Of a stretch of DNA of 64,000 nt, positions 1-11,849 are shown in pieces. A program made the translations under genes and the position numbers. This stretch comes from Dasypus novemcinctus (taxonomy: Eukaryota; Chordata; Mammalia; Cingulata; Dasypodidae): the NCBI RefSeq assembly GCF_030445035.2, contig NC_080677.1:157419169-157483168 (forward strand), given 5' to 3'. A model generated the notes under the pieces. It was not told the origin of the DNA, did no database searches, and worked only from the letters and a program-made list of their open reading frames with translations. Every line of letters begins with the position of its first letter. Position 1 is the first letter of the stretch.

Positions 1-123
1 CAAAAGCGGAAGGGGAGGGCATTCCCCTCTTGGAAGTCACACCTCACTTCCACTCAGACCCCATGGCAGGATTTTAAATTATGGCTGCATCTAGTGATAA
101 TGGAGATTAAGATATGCAGCCTT

Positions 124-540
124 GGCGGCGGACTTGGCCCAGTGGTTAGGGCATCCGTCTACCACATGGGAGGTCCACGGTTCAAACCCCGGGCCTCCTT
201 GACCCATGTGGAGCTGGCCCATGCGCAGTGCTGACAAGCGCAAGGAGTGCCCTGCCACGCAGGGGTGTCCCCATGTAGGGGAGCCCCACGCGCAAGGAGT
301 GCACCCCGTAAGGAGAGCCACCCAGCATGAAAGAAAGTGCAGCCTGCCCAGGAATGGTGCCGCACACACGGAGAGCTGACACAACAAGGTGATGCAACAA
401 AAAGAAACACAGATTCCCCTGCCTCTGACAACAGCAGAAGCGGACAAAGAAGACGCAGCAAATAGACACAGAGAACAGATAACTGGGGTGGGGGGGAAGG
501 GGAGAGAAATAAATAAATAAATCTTTAAAAAAAAAAAAAA
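124..540 (+). mobile_element. DAS-type tRNA-derived SINE, long subfamily
   Basis: Full-length plus-strand copy. The head GGACTTGGCCCAGTGGTTAG (A-box-like) is followed by GGTTCAAACCCC (B-box-like), a GC-rich body, and an A-rich tail (AATAAATAAATAAATCTTT then poly(A)). The perfect 13-bp TSD GATATGCAGCCTT is at 111-123 and 541-553. It contains the CGGAGAGCTGACACAACAAG segment that defines the long form. Confidence 0.95.
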
Positions 541-671
541 GATATGCAGCCTTTACTGGGTGGCAATGTGACTAACTAGAAATCAGAATTTCTAGCATTA
601 TACAAGGACAGATATTGGGAGACAACTAACATCAACATTTATTTCATGAAATATTATTAGTGTTCTGTTTC

Positions 672-1095
672 TGAGTGTTAGTTTGCCAGAGCTGCTATGA
701 CATACCACACAATGAATAGGCTCAAACAACAAACCTATATTGTGTTGTGATTTTGAAGGTTAGAAGTCCAACATAAGGCTGATGCAGGGCCATGCCTGAG
801 CCAGTCTGTCACATTCTGATGCTGGTTGACCTCCATCACATGGCCATCTCCCTCACTCCTTGCATCTGCTCTCTGGTGTCCCCTGAGTTCTGGCTTTTCC
901 CTATGGCTTTCTCTGAGTGACTGCTCCCAAATTTCTGTCTTTATAAGGCCTCCAGTCATATGGTGTAAGACCTGCCCTGATTCAATTTGGCCACACCGTA
1001 GCTAATAAATGGGTTCCCACCCAAAGGAACACAAAATAAGATTTGAACGTCACTTTTACTGGGGGGGGGAAGGTTTATGATTCAGCCCCCAACCC
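672..1095 (-). mobile_element. MaLR-type (MLT1-like) LTR, degenerate, minus strand
   Basis: Features seen are GTTTGCCAGAGCTGCTATGA, a GAAGTCC motif, CTTTATAAGGCCTCCAGTCA, a long G run, and GATTCAGCCCCCAACC at the end. These follow, in reverse orientation, the order I recognise for mammalian MaLR LTRs. There is no internal retroviral sequence. Assignment is by eye. Confidence 0.55.
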
Positions 1096-1099
1096 TAGT

Positions 1100-1602
1100 A
1101 TCTAATTACTACAAACTTAGTAGTTCAAACAGCACCCATCTATTCATTCTGTAGGTCGGAAGTCCAGGCATAGTGTGACTGGGTTCCCTGCTCAGGGTCT
1201 CGCGAAGCTGAAATCAAGGTGTCGTTGGCTGTGTTCTATCTGCTGATCAGCCTCCACTTCTCAGCTCACAGGGCTGGGGCAGAATTTATTCCCTTGCAAC
1301 TGTAGAACTGAAGACCTGTTCCCTTGCTGGCTGTCAACCCAGTGGCCCCCTCCATCTTCAAACCTGGCAATGAGAAATCTTCGTCATGTCAAATTCCTCT
1401 CACATTTCTAATCCCTTTCTCCAGGAAAAGTTCCTGTTAGAGCGCAGCTCACTAAGTGAGACCCCCAAGGACAATCCCCCTTTCTTAAGGTCAACAGCAC
1501 CACAGAACATAACCTAGTCACAGGGGTGATGTCCCGTCATATTTTATACAGAAGTGTGGCGCATTAGAGGTCTCTTAGAATTCTGCCTGCCACCCTAATT
1601 AA
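1100..1602 (-). mobile_element. Ancient LTR-like repeat, minus strand, family uncertain
   Basis: It shows ATTACTACAAACTTAGTAGT, then GGTCGGAAGTCCAGGC, GAAATCAAGGTGTCG, CCTCCATCTTCAAA, AAGGTCAACAGCACC and AGAATTCTGCCTGCCA. This is the layout of a common old mammalian LTR repeat. It is heavily mutated, without ORFs. Confidence 0.45.
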
Positions 1603-1694
1603 CTGACCACCAGACCAAAAAAGCATGTCACCCTTGAGTGCTCCATCAGGTCATAAATTCAACACAGTGCAATAAAATTATTTTTAAAATAAGG

Positions 1695-2418
1695 CTTTCA
1701 TTTCCTAAGCTGCTTAAGCAAATGCCACTAAATGCTAGACAATGGGAATGTATTTGTTCGTGGTTTGAGGCTGGGAAAAAGTCCAAATCAAGGCGTCATC
1801 AAGGTGAGGCTTTCTGCCTGAAGACCGGTGTTCCGGGGCTGGCTGCCGGTCATCCTGGGGTCCCAGTTTGTCACATGGCAAAGCACATGGTGGCCTCTCC
1901 TGGCCTCTCTGCTCGCTTTCCGTGATTTCAGCTTCTTACTGCCTCTGGCTTTTTCTCTGGCTGTCTGAATTTCACTCCACTTAGGAAGGCTCCAGGAACA
2001 GGAGTCAGACCCATCCCCATTGGGGTGCGCCATGCCTCCTTAACTGAGGTGACCCCATCCCCACTGGGGTGCGCCATGCCTCCCTAACTGAGGTGACCCC
2101 ATCCCCACTGGGGTGCGCCATGCCTCCTTAACTGAGGTGACCCCATCCCCACTGGGGTGCGCCATGCCTCCCTAACTGAGGTGACCCCATCCCCACTGGG
2201 GTGCGCCATGCCTCCCTAACTGAGGTGACCCCATCCCCATTGGGGTGCGCCATGCCTCCCTAACTGAGGTGACCCCATCCCCACTGGGGTGCGCCATGCC
2301 TCCCTAACTGAGGTGACCCCATCCGAAGGCCCTACTGACGAGGGGTTCACACCCACAGGAATGGATTAGATTTAAGAGCATGTTTTTCTGGGGTACACAT
2401 AGCTTCAAACGACTACAA
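1695..2418 (-). mobile_element. Xenarthran MaLR-like LTR carrying a minisatellite, minus strand
   Basis: The left part holds TTTCCTAAGCTGCTTAAGCA, TGAGGCTGGGAAAAAGTCCA, AATCAAGGCGTCATCAAGG and GTCACATGGCAAAGCACATG. The right part holds CCCACAGGAATGGATTAGAT and GGGGTACACATAGCTTCAAA. Both match an LTR type common in xenarthran DNA. The middle is expanded by a 44-bp tandem array. Confidence 0.65.
2006..2326 (+). repeat. 44-bp minisatellite, about seven copies
   Basis: The unit reads GTGACCCCATCCCCACTGGG followed by GTGCGCCATGCCTCCCTAAC and TGAG. Roughly seven units occur head to tail with only C/T differences (CTCCTTAAC vs CTCCCTAAC, CCCATTGG vs CCCACTGG). The array is flanked by ordinary LTR sequence, so it expanded from a segment of the LTR. 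Confidence 0.95.
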
Positions 2419-3193
2419 ATAATATGCATTATCTACATTTGATTTTTAGAACTTGCCAAGAAGCAACTGAAATGCTATTTAAAAAAAAAAAATCAGCAAC
2501 AACAAAACTCTTCTTTCAGTTTAATCCCCTGCTTTCTGAGAATTTAAAATTGTCATTTTCATCTCAGTGAAAACTCTTAAACATAGATTATCACTCCGAG
2601 TCCCAAAAGCATGAAACTCTGAACTAGTTCACCTTTGTTCCTACAGTCATCTAAAACATAATACACAGCAAGGCGGAGTAAAATAGAGCAGTTTTGGCAG
2701 CAAGGAACAGAAATTTCTATTCAAATTGTCTTAAGTGACAAGGAAATTTCCTAGCTCGTAGACCAGGGTGAAGCTCAGGACTGGCTGAGTTAGCAGCCTA
2801 AGGGGCACATTCAGGATCTGACTCTTTTCCTCCCCGCTGCTCTAACATCTTCTGTTTTGGTTTCATTTTTAGGCTGGTAGCAAAATGGTTGTGGCAATTC
2901 AGGTGCCATATCCAGACAAAGCAATACTGAGGTGAAGATAGGCATCGTGACTCTTGCCCAGGAGAAGGGAACTTTCCCAGAGGCTCTCCACCTACCAGCA
3001 CACTTCCTTTTGGCCAGCACTGGGTCTAGGGCCCAATAGCCAATCAATTGACAAATAGAATGGAATCACCCTTAGGCCAATCCACCCACCTTCCTCACCT
3101 GAAACCCTCAGCTCTGTGGGAAAGAGGTCTACCTGAACAAAACTGAAGTTCTGTTGAAAGGAAGAAGGGACAAATGGATTCTGGTTAGGCGAC

Positions 3194-3736
3194 TGTATTA
3201 CTCAGCCAAAGGGGTGCTGATGCAAAACACCAGAAATTGATTGGTTTTTATAAAGGGTATTTATTTGGGGTAGGAGCTTACAGATACCAGACCATAAGCA
3301 TAAGTTACTTCCCTCATCAAAGTCTATTTCCACGTGTTGGAGCAAGATGGCTGCGGACGTCTGTGAGGGTTCAGGCTTCCTGCATTCCTCTCTTCCCAGG
3401 GCTTGCTTCTTCCTGGGCTCAGGTTCCTATCTCCCTGGGGCTGGCTTCTCTTTCCTCTGTGAGCTTACTTCCTGGGGCTCCAGCTTAAGGCTTCAGCATC
3501 AAACTCTAACATCAAAACTCCAACATCAAAAACCCTCACATCAAAACTCCAACTCTGTCCTTTGCCATGCCTTTTATCTGTAAGTCCCCACCCCCCAAGG
3601 GGTGGGGACTCAATGCCCTAATGACGTGGCCCAATCAAAGCCCTAATCATAACTCAGTCATGCCCAGTAATAGACCAGATTACAAACATAATCCAGTATC
3701 TATTTTTGGAATTCATAACTATATCAAACTGCTACA
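3194..3736 (-). mobile_element. Solo LTR, xenarthran ERV/MaLR-type, minus strand
   Basis: The element runs TGTATTACTCAG ... CTGCTACA, with TG/CA termini. On the minus strand it contains AATAAA-bearing CCCCAAATAAATACCC near its 3' end. It shares most landmarks with the plus-strand copy at 16297-16936. No internal retroviral sequence adjoins it, so it is a solo LTR. It also carries a short AACATCAAAACTCC-type tandem motif near 3500-3552. Confidence 0.75.
3498..3552 (+). repeat. Short tandem motif (ACATCAAAACTCCA-like) inside the LTR
   Basis: Four imperfect copies of a CATCAAAACTC unit follow one another, with CATCAAAAACCCTCA variants. The other copy of this LTR does not have it in this form. 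Confidence 0.8.
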
Positions 3737-3764
3737 GCAACCAACAATCACCAGGCAAATATTG

Positions 3765-4390
3765 ACCAAAGGAAAGCTGATGTATAGAAAGTAGACTTCA
3801 AAGCAAAAAAAAAGATGCATTAGTAAGGATCAATATTTGCCTACTTAATAATAAATTCACCAAGAAGGCATAATCATCTTGATCCTTTATCCACCCAAAA
3901 ATAGAGCCTCAAAATAAATGAAGCAAAAAGTAAGGAGAAATACAAGGCAGAATTAACAATCCACTATCCTGGGTCATAGTGAAAGACATTTAACATACCT
4001 ATCTCAAAAACAGATGGAGCAGACCTAAATCTAATATGAATTTTGGAAAATAAGAACAACTAAATTATTAAGCCTGACATAATAGATATGTATATGTGTG
4101 GATACATAGTGTGTGTATATATTCCCACAAACAAACAAAAAAAAACCAGTAAATGCATATTATTTTCAAGCACATATTAAACAACTAAAAAAAGTGACCA
4201 GATACTGGACCACAAAGAACAACTCAGCAAAAACAATGCAATAAAATTAGAAATGCCATCAATAGTAAAAGATGGCCAAGAAACCCACACATTTAGGAAT
4301 TTAAAAACCCACTTCTAAATAATTCATGAGTCAGAAAAGAAATCGTATTGAAAATGACAAAACACAACTGATTGACAACATAAATAGCAC
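3765..4390 (+). mobile_element. Old L1 (L1M-like) ORF2 fragment
   Basis: The order GACTTCAAAGCAAAAAAAAA, TTCACCAAGAAGGCATAATC, GAGCCTCAAAATAAATGAAG, ATACTGGACCACAAAG and CACATTTAGGAATTTAAAAA follows the endonuclease-domain coding part of old mammalian L1 ORF2. Frames are broken throughout. It encodes nothing intact. Confidence 0.7.
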
Positions 4391-7300
4391 ATATTAAAAT
4401 TCACACAGGATTATTTGCTCAGAAGATTCTGAGCAAACCACTGCTAATCCTTCTCTCCCGGCATACTTTCATCCTCAGCGTTGACATGGATAGGAAAAGC
4501 TCGGGAAACATTTTACTTCTTCCATGTACGTGGGGAAGACTGCCCTTTATTCTTTTTTCCTCTGGGTGTTTTTAATCTGATGATTTCATCAAGTCTCAGC
4601 TAGAGCCCATATGCCATTCATTTTCTCTTTATTAAGCATTTTTGTGGCAGCTTTAGAGAAATACCCAGTCCAGTAAGGGTCAGCTTTTCAGCCCTGCCAC
4701 CCCACAAAGGAATGCTTTTCTTATCCGGGTCAACTGGCTATCAGAAGAGTCTCTTATGCCCCCTCAGCCCACTCCACAAAGGAATCTAATTGTCACAGGG
4801 ATTGCCAGCCAGACCTGGGCCATTGCCAAACGAGCTCAATGTTGCAAACTCTACCACTAGCTCAACGTCTGCACCTGGGTGTCCTCTTCTTGTTAGAGTA
4901 TCCTCAGTTGTGCATTTTAAGAATTTATGGAAAGGAGAGACGTTAGTGCAAAGCCATGCAAAATTTCGGTTCTAGCAGTAACGCAAATGAAGTGGATGGT
5001 CAACCTGATGCGAAGGAGAAGGAAGGAAGAAATTAACATTTCAGTGTCTACTATGTATATTAAGGGTTTGCAGAGAGCTTTTGTTGGCTTGTCTAATAGG
5101 GGTGATAATCAACCTGATTAAGGAAGATGAATGGAATGCATTATTATTTTACTTAAGACCATCCTTACTTTACTTAAGCACAATTTCTTCTCCGGGCTAC
5201 TTAAAAATGGACAAATATTTTTACAGATCGTCTGTAATGGCAAAGAGCGATTCTGCACATGGTTGCATTAAGGAAAACCCATTTTCGTTTCCTTTGACTT
5301 CATTCTAAGATCACAAATGCTGGCACTCGTAAGCGAACAAAGGATAGACTTCCTTAAGCATGTTTCATGATAATAGCTCTCATTTTATTTTGGTTGGCTA
5401 CATGTATCTTGACTCTCCAAGACCTCAATTATATAACCTGGGATTTCCACATTGTTTTTGACAGAAAAGTAGAACAAAAATAAGTTATGCAGACAAAATT
5501 TGAAACACATGATATGGAATTGAAAGGACTTAGTGATGAAAAAGTTGTCTGAGTTAGCGGTAATCAAATCTTGAAATAGGTTTCTTAAACAAGCAAACAG
5601 ATCAAAATATTTGGCTAGGCATCACTGTTTTTTCAAGCTTGAAAAGATTATATTGCTCCGTTTCTCTATTACAGTATTTACAGCTGTACTTTGAAACTGA
5701 TGCAGCAAACATCAAACTCTTATTCCAATCTTGAATTATACTCTCCTTCAGCTCTGGCTTCAGCATCACAGAGAGCAAGGGAGCCTTGGTAGCCTTGAGG
5801 AAAAACAACAAGGTTTTGGAAATTATGGACTTTTGCAACAGCTGCTCTGCTTTTGTCATTCCAATAGGATTAAGCTGCTTTAATCTTCTAATTCTATAGA
5901 CCCAGGTTAGATGAAGTTCTTATTTAGTATCTATTATTTAATACCTAAAAGGCTCTTCATTTTTGGGGGATCACAGACCCTTATGTGCATCTGATGAAAA
6001 CTATGGATCTTTTACCCAGAAAAAAATTTTTGACTATCATTTCAGTGGGTTCATGGATCCCAGGTAAAAACACCAACCCTAAGGAATCTAAGAATGCAAA
6101 CCCTGGAGAAAAGAAGACAGAGTATTTTTCCTCTAACTTTTGAAATACAAGATCTTATTGGGCATTTGATGTCCATATGGGCCATCTATTTTATGTATTT
6201 TTTTTTTAATTCATGAGAAATTTTAAAGGAAAAAACCATATAGAATTATTAGAGGTATTTTACATTTGCAGTCTTCATGCCAAAGCTCAAAAAAGGATAG
6301 CTGAAGGGTTAGATCAGATTCAGTATTCAAATGGTTCCATTTTTCTTTTTTATTCTACTAAATTTTAAAAATTTGACACTTGATCTTATCCAAAAGGTCA
6401 AGAAGTGATAGATAAGAAAATCTCACACACAATTCTATGTCATTCAGAATTGAAAGAAAATGTGTTATGATTCTGATAAATAGTTCTGGATATTTGGGTG
6501 GAAATTACAGCAAAATTTCCAACTGAAGACCACTTTCAGATTCAGTCAAATACTAAATCAAGGAACATAACACGCTCAAAAGCTGGAATGCTGGAGGCTT
6601 CAAGTTGGGAGTTAGGGGTAAATGGTTTCCACTCTTTGGTTGCATTTGGCTCTGGAAAGCATTCCCTAACTTCTGCTACAGCATATGTATGTGGTTTTAG
6701 AATATGCCCAATATGATGTCATTATTTTTCTCTAAAGAAGGAAGAAAATTGAGTATTTGGTGTTTGAAAGGAGTCATACACACAGCAATCGAGCTGTTTG
6801 CACTACGATTTTACATTTTAAAGAAATCCTCATCTCTTAGATTCAACATTAAAAAGTAATTGATTTTTGGCTCTGAAGTGAAAGAATCAGGCTAGTCACA
6901 AAACCAAATACACTGCCGATAGCCACTTTATCAAACCACTTGAACTCATGGAAACGATCCTTACTGGCTTTGTCTTTTAAGCGAAATTGAAATACATAAC
7001 ATTTCTCATTGAAATGTTTCATCTCACTTTAAATGTGTAAAAAAGCTGAAAATTATACATGTTGCCCATTTGTTCACCTAACACAATGAATGAAACTTAT
7101 GACCACTGCTTATAGTTTGATTACATTCCCATTTTCACTATTAGCCCAGCATCCAATCAAGAATATGAAGCATATGACTGACCACTGCATCATTTAGGAC
7201 ATAGATACAGCTGCAGGTCAAACCAAAATACAGCATCTGAAATAAAAGAGAAACACAGGTTTCTCCATCATGCAACCATTCAAGCTAGAGTGAACCTCTG

Positions 7301-8670
7301 TCCCATAGGATCATCAAGTGTGCGTGCCCCTTCCCTCTTGGCACAGTGCCATTCTACGGCATTGCCCCTGTCTGCATGTTTCAGAACAGCTCACCAGGTC
7401 CACGATTAGCCAAGGTCAAGGTGGAAAAGGGAAGGGGAGGGAGTGCACCTTAGAAGTTCCCTTGCAGGTTGCATGTGTCATGTGCACATGCATCACAAGG
7501 AACAGAACACAGACATACAGCCCCACCTAGCTGCAAGGGAAGCTTGGAGACACTACCTTTATTCCGAGTGGCCATGGCCCAGTTAAAATAAATTAATACT
7601 GTAACAAATGGGAGAATGGATTTTGAGGGCAGTTAGCAGTCTCGGCCTGCCACAGTCGCCAACTATTTCCTGGGAATCAAACAATATGGGTCCAACTTTC
7701 AGTAGCAACTGTTTATTCCCCAGCAACGCCCTGTCATAAACAGCACTTGTGCTCCCTCAGGATTGATTCAACGCCCCCTTTTTTCTACTGTTCATCATGG
7801 TTCACCATAGCTAACAAAAAATAATTATTTGCCCATGGGTTTTCAGTAAGAAGTAGAACCAAAAAACTCGGTTCCTTTTCCTAATATTTTCATAACGTGT
7901 TCCTTGAGCACATTCATGCTAAGTGAAAAATTAACTTAATTCAATTGTAAAATGAAATATCTGCTAGCTGTGCATGTATACTTAAATAGTCTTCTTTAGG
8001 TCCAACTCGGGAACACATTGGTTCTCATAGCAGGTATATTCAAGGGGCGATGCTGGAGTCCAGCACCAGCTGTCCAGAGCCACATTTTGGGAACACACTT
8101 AGAAATAGATATTATAGGTGCTTTTGTTGTTTTTTTCTTTTTCTTTTTTTAATTGCAAACAATGTCTACCTTAAAGGAGAGAAAAAAGAATTTATCACCA
8201 TGATGAGGGATTGCTCATAGAAAAGAAAAGAAAGCAGAAGGACAGGTTTCAGAAAGGACAGAAAGCAGGGCAGGGGCAGCCTTGGGGATTTCGTGGGCAG
8301 TTCAGGACATTCCTTGCCACGCCTGTCCTTGGTCATTGTGCTCAGGACTCAAATTCTTGGGAGACAGGCTCTGCAGCTTGGCTTACCTTTTCTTGAGACG
8401 GCATGCCAGCGAGCAGAGGTAAACTGCCAAAAGAAGAGGGAAAGAATGCTGGACAGGGAGGGAGGGAATGTCCAAAAGAGAGAACATGATGTGTATCTCC
8501 AAATAGCTGAAGGCTTTCCATTTGGAAGAGAGATTTGGTTTATTCTGTATTACTCCATAAAAGAAAATTAGTGTCACTGGAATTTCTGAGAAATTAGATA
8601 ATGGGCTGAATATAATGAAGAGCTGCCCAATCATCAGAATGGAGTTAATTGCCTCATAATATAACAGTAA
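4391..8670. other. Intergenic AT-rich sequence, mostly unannotated
   Basis: No gene was seen. The segment at about 5930-6080 resembles an old DNA-transposon fossil (TTTTTGGGGGATCACAGACC ... GGGTTCATGGATCCC). The rest shows only short chance reading frames and low-complexity runs (for example T-rich at 6197 and 8129). Confidence 0.55.
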
Positions 8671-8674
8671 TTAA

Positions 8675-8930
8675 AATAACAATGACCATAATTAAAGCTA
8701 ACATTTATTAAGCCCTACTCATAGCAGTGCTTTGGTTAGGAACCATGCCGGGCAGTTTCTGCAGTGCGCTATCTAATTCACCCAACAACCTCATAAGCAA
8801 GTGACCCTTATTATCCCCATTTTAAAAAGGAAACTAAAATTAGTAAATCAGATTTTGATCAAAGCATATTTTGAACCCAGGCCAATCTGAATTTGGAGCT
8901 AGAATGCGTATCCACTAAGTAACACCACCA
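8675..8930 (-). mobile_element. MIR SINE fossil
   Basis: AACATTTATTAAGCCCTACT, ATCTAATTCACCCAACAACC and TTATTATCCCCATTTTAAAA are the reverse complement of the MIR core and 3' part. A degenerate GAACCCAGG follows. It is an ancient, tRNA-derived element. Confidence 0.8.
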
Positions 8931-9402
8931 TTTAAACGTTCAAACAGAGGCTCAACCAGTTGGAGAGGCAACAATTACAATCACCATTTTCCAAACCTTG
9001 TAATCTTTGTTTCAGTTCCTAGTCTCTAAAGTTCTATACTTTTCCTTTTCGCAGCTCTGGTTAGACATTCTTGGGGCAGCAGAGAAGGTGACCCCTAAAG
9101 GGGAGTTGGTAATAAAGAGCTGTGGATGGTTAAGAGGTTGTCAAGCCACATTCTGCACTGCAGAAACCAGGTGGAAACTGCTAGATGAGCATGAATACTG
9201 TGAATGTTCAGAAGGCACTGCCCACGTTAGAGAAAAGGGCCATCAAGTCAAGACGTTTCAGAGTTCCATACCTTACAACCATTCTGTTCTGTGCCTTGTA
9301 AGCACAGAAGTAAGTGGGTGCTAAAGATTTTGTAAGAAGCCCACTTTGAGATGCTAGAGAGACTCCGTTAGCTTTCTCTCTTACGTAATGTGCTCACTCC
9401 TC

Positions 9403-9583
9403 TTAGAGCAGCATCTGTCAGCCCAGGCTGTGCATTAGAACACCTGGGAAACTGTTAACATGGAAGCTTGGGTCTCACTCCCAGAGCGCAAATTCTGTGG
9501 GTTTGGGGTGGGGTCTGGGCATAGGTATTTTTAGAATACTCCCACAGTACTTCTAATATGCAGCCAAGGTTGAGAACCACTGC
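9403..9583. mobile_element. MER20-like hAT DNA-transposon fossil
   Basis: CAGCATCTGTCAGCCCAGGC, GAACACCTGGGAAACTGTTA, GTTTGGGGTGGGGTCTGGGC and the terminal GGTTGAGAACCACTG match a MER20-type element. It is non-coding. Confidence 0.65.
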
Positions 9584-9914
9584 CTAAGAACTATATAATC
9601 TTATTGGAAATCTGCACTTCAAACTAATAATGAAACTCCATTTTTCTCTAAGAAACCTTTTTGAATTATTTTTTAAGTCAGAAAAGCATCTGATTTGGTC
9701 TTTGGTTTTTATTCTTCCAGGTCTGACAGTATTAGTGAGTCCATCTCTTAAAACAGTGAGATGTTTTCTCATTCACTATCAGCACTGTGGGAGCTTCCTG
9801 ATATGATATCTTTGCTTTTTGGGTCTGGATTAAATATGCTTTCATATTCTGTTTAGTTAAAAAAAATTTATGTATATGAAAGGAAATTGCTTAGAAATTG
9901 GACTTTAGTATATC

Positions 9915-10215
9915 ATCATCTATTATTACAATAATGCTGTGTAACAAACAGCACCAAACCCTCCTTGGCAGAGAACATCGAGTGTTTACTTCTCATGCAT
10001 CTGGGGTGAAATGAGGGTTCACTTAACAGCTCTGCTGACCTTGGCTGAACTAGTTCACGTCATATGGGGTCAGTTCCCCATTTTTTATCTCAGTGACTGG
10101 GTGGGACTGAAGAGACTTGGCTCTGCCCTACGCGTCTCATGACCTCCAGCAGGTCAGCTTGAACATGTTCTCATGGATGCCAGAGAGCAAGCTGCCATAT
10201 GCAAGCCACCATGTG
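9915..10215 (-). mobile_element. Ancient LTR-like repeat, family uncertain
   Basis: AATGCTGTGTAACAAACAGC opens the segment, followed by CTGACCTTGGCTGAACTAG and a GGTCAGCTTGAACATG block. This layout is seen in old mammalian LTR-like repeats. The assignment is weak. Confidence 0.4.
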
Positions 10216-10267
10216 CAAGCCCTTTTGGGGGGGGGGAGGGGAAGAGGAGGGGGCAGGTGGACTTTTT

Positions 10268-10862
10268 TAAAACTTTATTTTTAAAGAAGTTTTAAACTAC
10301 AGAAAAGTTATATAAAAAATATAGGGGACTATCCATCAGCCATGTGGGATCTAAGCCCCCTCTCACTTTAGAAGTGGAGTGGACTTTGCCATCCCAGGGT
10401 CCTCAGGATGGAGGAATAGAATATGGATTAGAGTGGACTTACAGGTATTCTGCTATAGCATTATTGTGATTCTAGCAATGGAAGAAATTATATCATTGAT
10501 GTGGAGACAGTGGCCACAGGAGTTGCTGAAGGCAGGGAGAGGGAAAAAGAGGTGTGAAATGGGGGCATTTTTGGGACTTGGAGTTGTCCTGAATGATATT
10601 GCAGGGACACATGCAATATATATCATGCCATAATCTACTGAATGGAGTGGGAGAGAGTGTAAACTGCAAAGTAAACTGTAATCCATGCTGTGTAGCAGTG
10701 CTCCAAAATGTACTCATCAAATGCAGTGAATATACCACACTAATGAAAGAAGTTGTTGATGTGGAAGGAGTGGGGGGTGTGGGGAGTGGGGTATATGGGA
10801 ACCGCTTATATTTTTAATGTAACATTTTGTGTGATCTATGTGTCTTTTAAAAAAACATAAAT
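10268..10862 (+). mobile_element. Xenarthran L1 3' UTR copy with an inverted fragment at its 5' side
   Basis: 10338-10862 aligns by eye with the copy at 34615-35125: CATGTGGGATCTAAGC, GGAGTTGTCCTGAATGATAT, TTGATGTGGAAGGAG, then the terminal ATGTAACATTTTGTGTGATC and A-rich DNA. 10268-10337 (ACTACAGAAAAGTTATATAA ... ATAGGGGAC) reads as L1 3'-end sequence in the opposite orientation. It is non-coding. Confidence 0.7.
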
Positions 10863-10899
10863 TTTAAAAAGATTAAACAAAAAATAAATAAATAATTAG

Positions 10900-11400
10900 T
10901 AAGTTAATGGAGTTACATTACAGAGTATAGGTCAGTAGGAGACAGAACACTAAGAAGGGGGGAGCTATTGAATGTAAGTAGAATGTTAAATAAGGTCAAT
11001 TGTAAATATGTTGCCATGGATAGAGTCGATAGTAGCACATTATGATAAGTACACACATACTGCTTGTTTATAAATGGGATTTTTTGAAAGATGTAGTGTA
11101 GGAAGTTAACGTTAATTGAAAGACAGCTGTTGCATAGTCTATGGGCTGTATAGTAGCAATTTTGGTGGTACATGAGGAGGATTGTGGTTAAGAATATAAA
11201 TATAAAAATTTCCTTCAACTATAAGGTATTAAGAATTTGGTGATAAATAGGAAAAATACAACTAATATAATTCATAGACTCTTACTCATAATATTATAAT
11301 ATTTTTGTAGGAAAGGCAAAGGAGGTGGTATAAATGCTAAAGGTAAAAAAAAATATGGGTTTAGTTTAATGAGATATGAATATGATTAAACATTTTTTCT
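10900..11400 (+). mobile_element. Further L1-derived 3' sequence
   Basis: GGAGTTACATTACAGAGTAT, GGTCAGTAGGAGACAGAACA, GTTGCCATGGATAGAG, TTAATTGAAAGACAG and GGAAAGGCAAAGGAGGTGGT resemble a xenarthran L1 3' UTR segment and are partly similar in layout to 19095-19300. It contains no coding frame. Edges are uncertain. Confidence 0.5.
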
Positions 11401-11621
11401 TCCTTTTCTTCATTAAGAAGGAGACAATCATGCCATTTAACCAATCTCTGCTGATTTATATCTTTCTGAACACTGAGAAACAACTGAGTTAGTTTTTAGA
11501 ATTAAATAAGATAAATGTAATTGGACATAATTTTTAGATGAATGCCTCAATAATTCATTAAGCTGCCTTTTGTTTATTATTTTGTTTTTTGAAGTTGAGA
11601 TAAAGTTAGAAAAAAATCAGT

Positions 11622-11820
11622 GAGGGAGTGGATGTAGCTCAAGTGGTTGTGCACCTGCTTCCTATGTACAAGGCCCTGGGTTCGATCCCTGGAACCTTCT
11701 AAAAACAAAACAAAGAAATGAAAAAAGCAACTCTCATTGGGGAGCAGATATAGCTCAGTGGTTGAGTGCCTGCTTCCCTTGTAAGAGGTCCTGGGTTCAA
11801 TTTCTGGTACCTCTTGAATA
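11622..11820 (+). mobile_element. Dimeric tRNA-derived SINE (two tRNA-like monomers)
   Basis: Left monomer: GGGAGTGGATGTAGCTCAAG ... GGGTTCGATCCCTGG, an A-box/B-box pair like a tRNA. An AC-rich linker (AAAACAAAACAAAGAAATG) follows. Right monomer: GGGGAGCAGATATAGCTCAG ... GGGTTCAATTTCTGG. The head-to-tail arrangement matches the split copy at 28678-29293. A polymerase III promoter would be expected from the boxes (family knowledge). Confidence 0.85.
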
Positions 11821-11849
11821 AAAATCCATAGTTAGTTTCAGCACTTCAA

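Noticed and set aside
91-469. Recurrent Cys/Ser/Leu-rich reading frames (also at 19884-20301, 21389-21834, 33635-34209, 41038-41338, 54048-54387, 61965-62308)
   Set aside because: All coincide with DAS-type SINEs, read mainly antisense. Their similarity reflects repeat copies, not a protein family.
2006-2326. CRISPR-like array
   Set aside because: Units are contiguous with no unique spacers, in mammalian LTR DNA. It is a minisatellite.
11622-11820. Possible functional tRNA genes
   Set aside because: The A- and B-box-like sequences are present but there is no cloverleaf-consistent acceptor stem. Poly(A)-type tails and target-site duplications identify SINEs.
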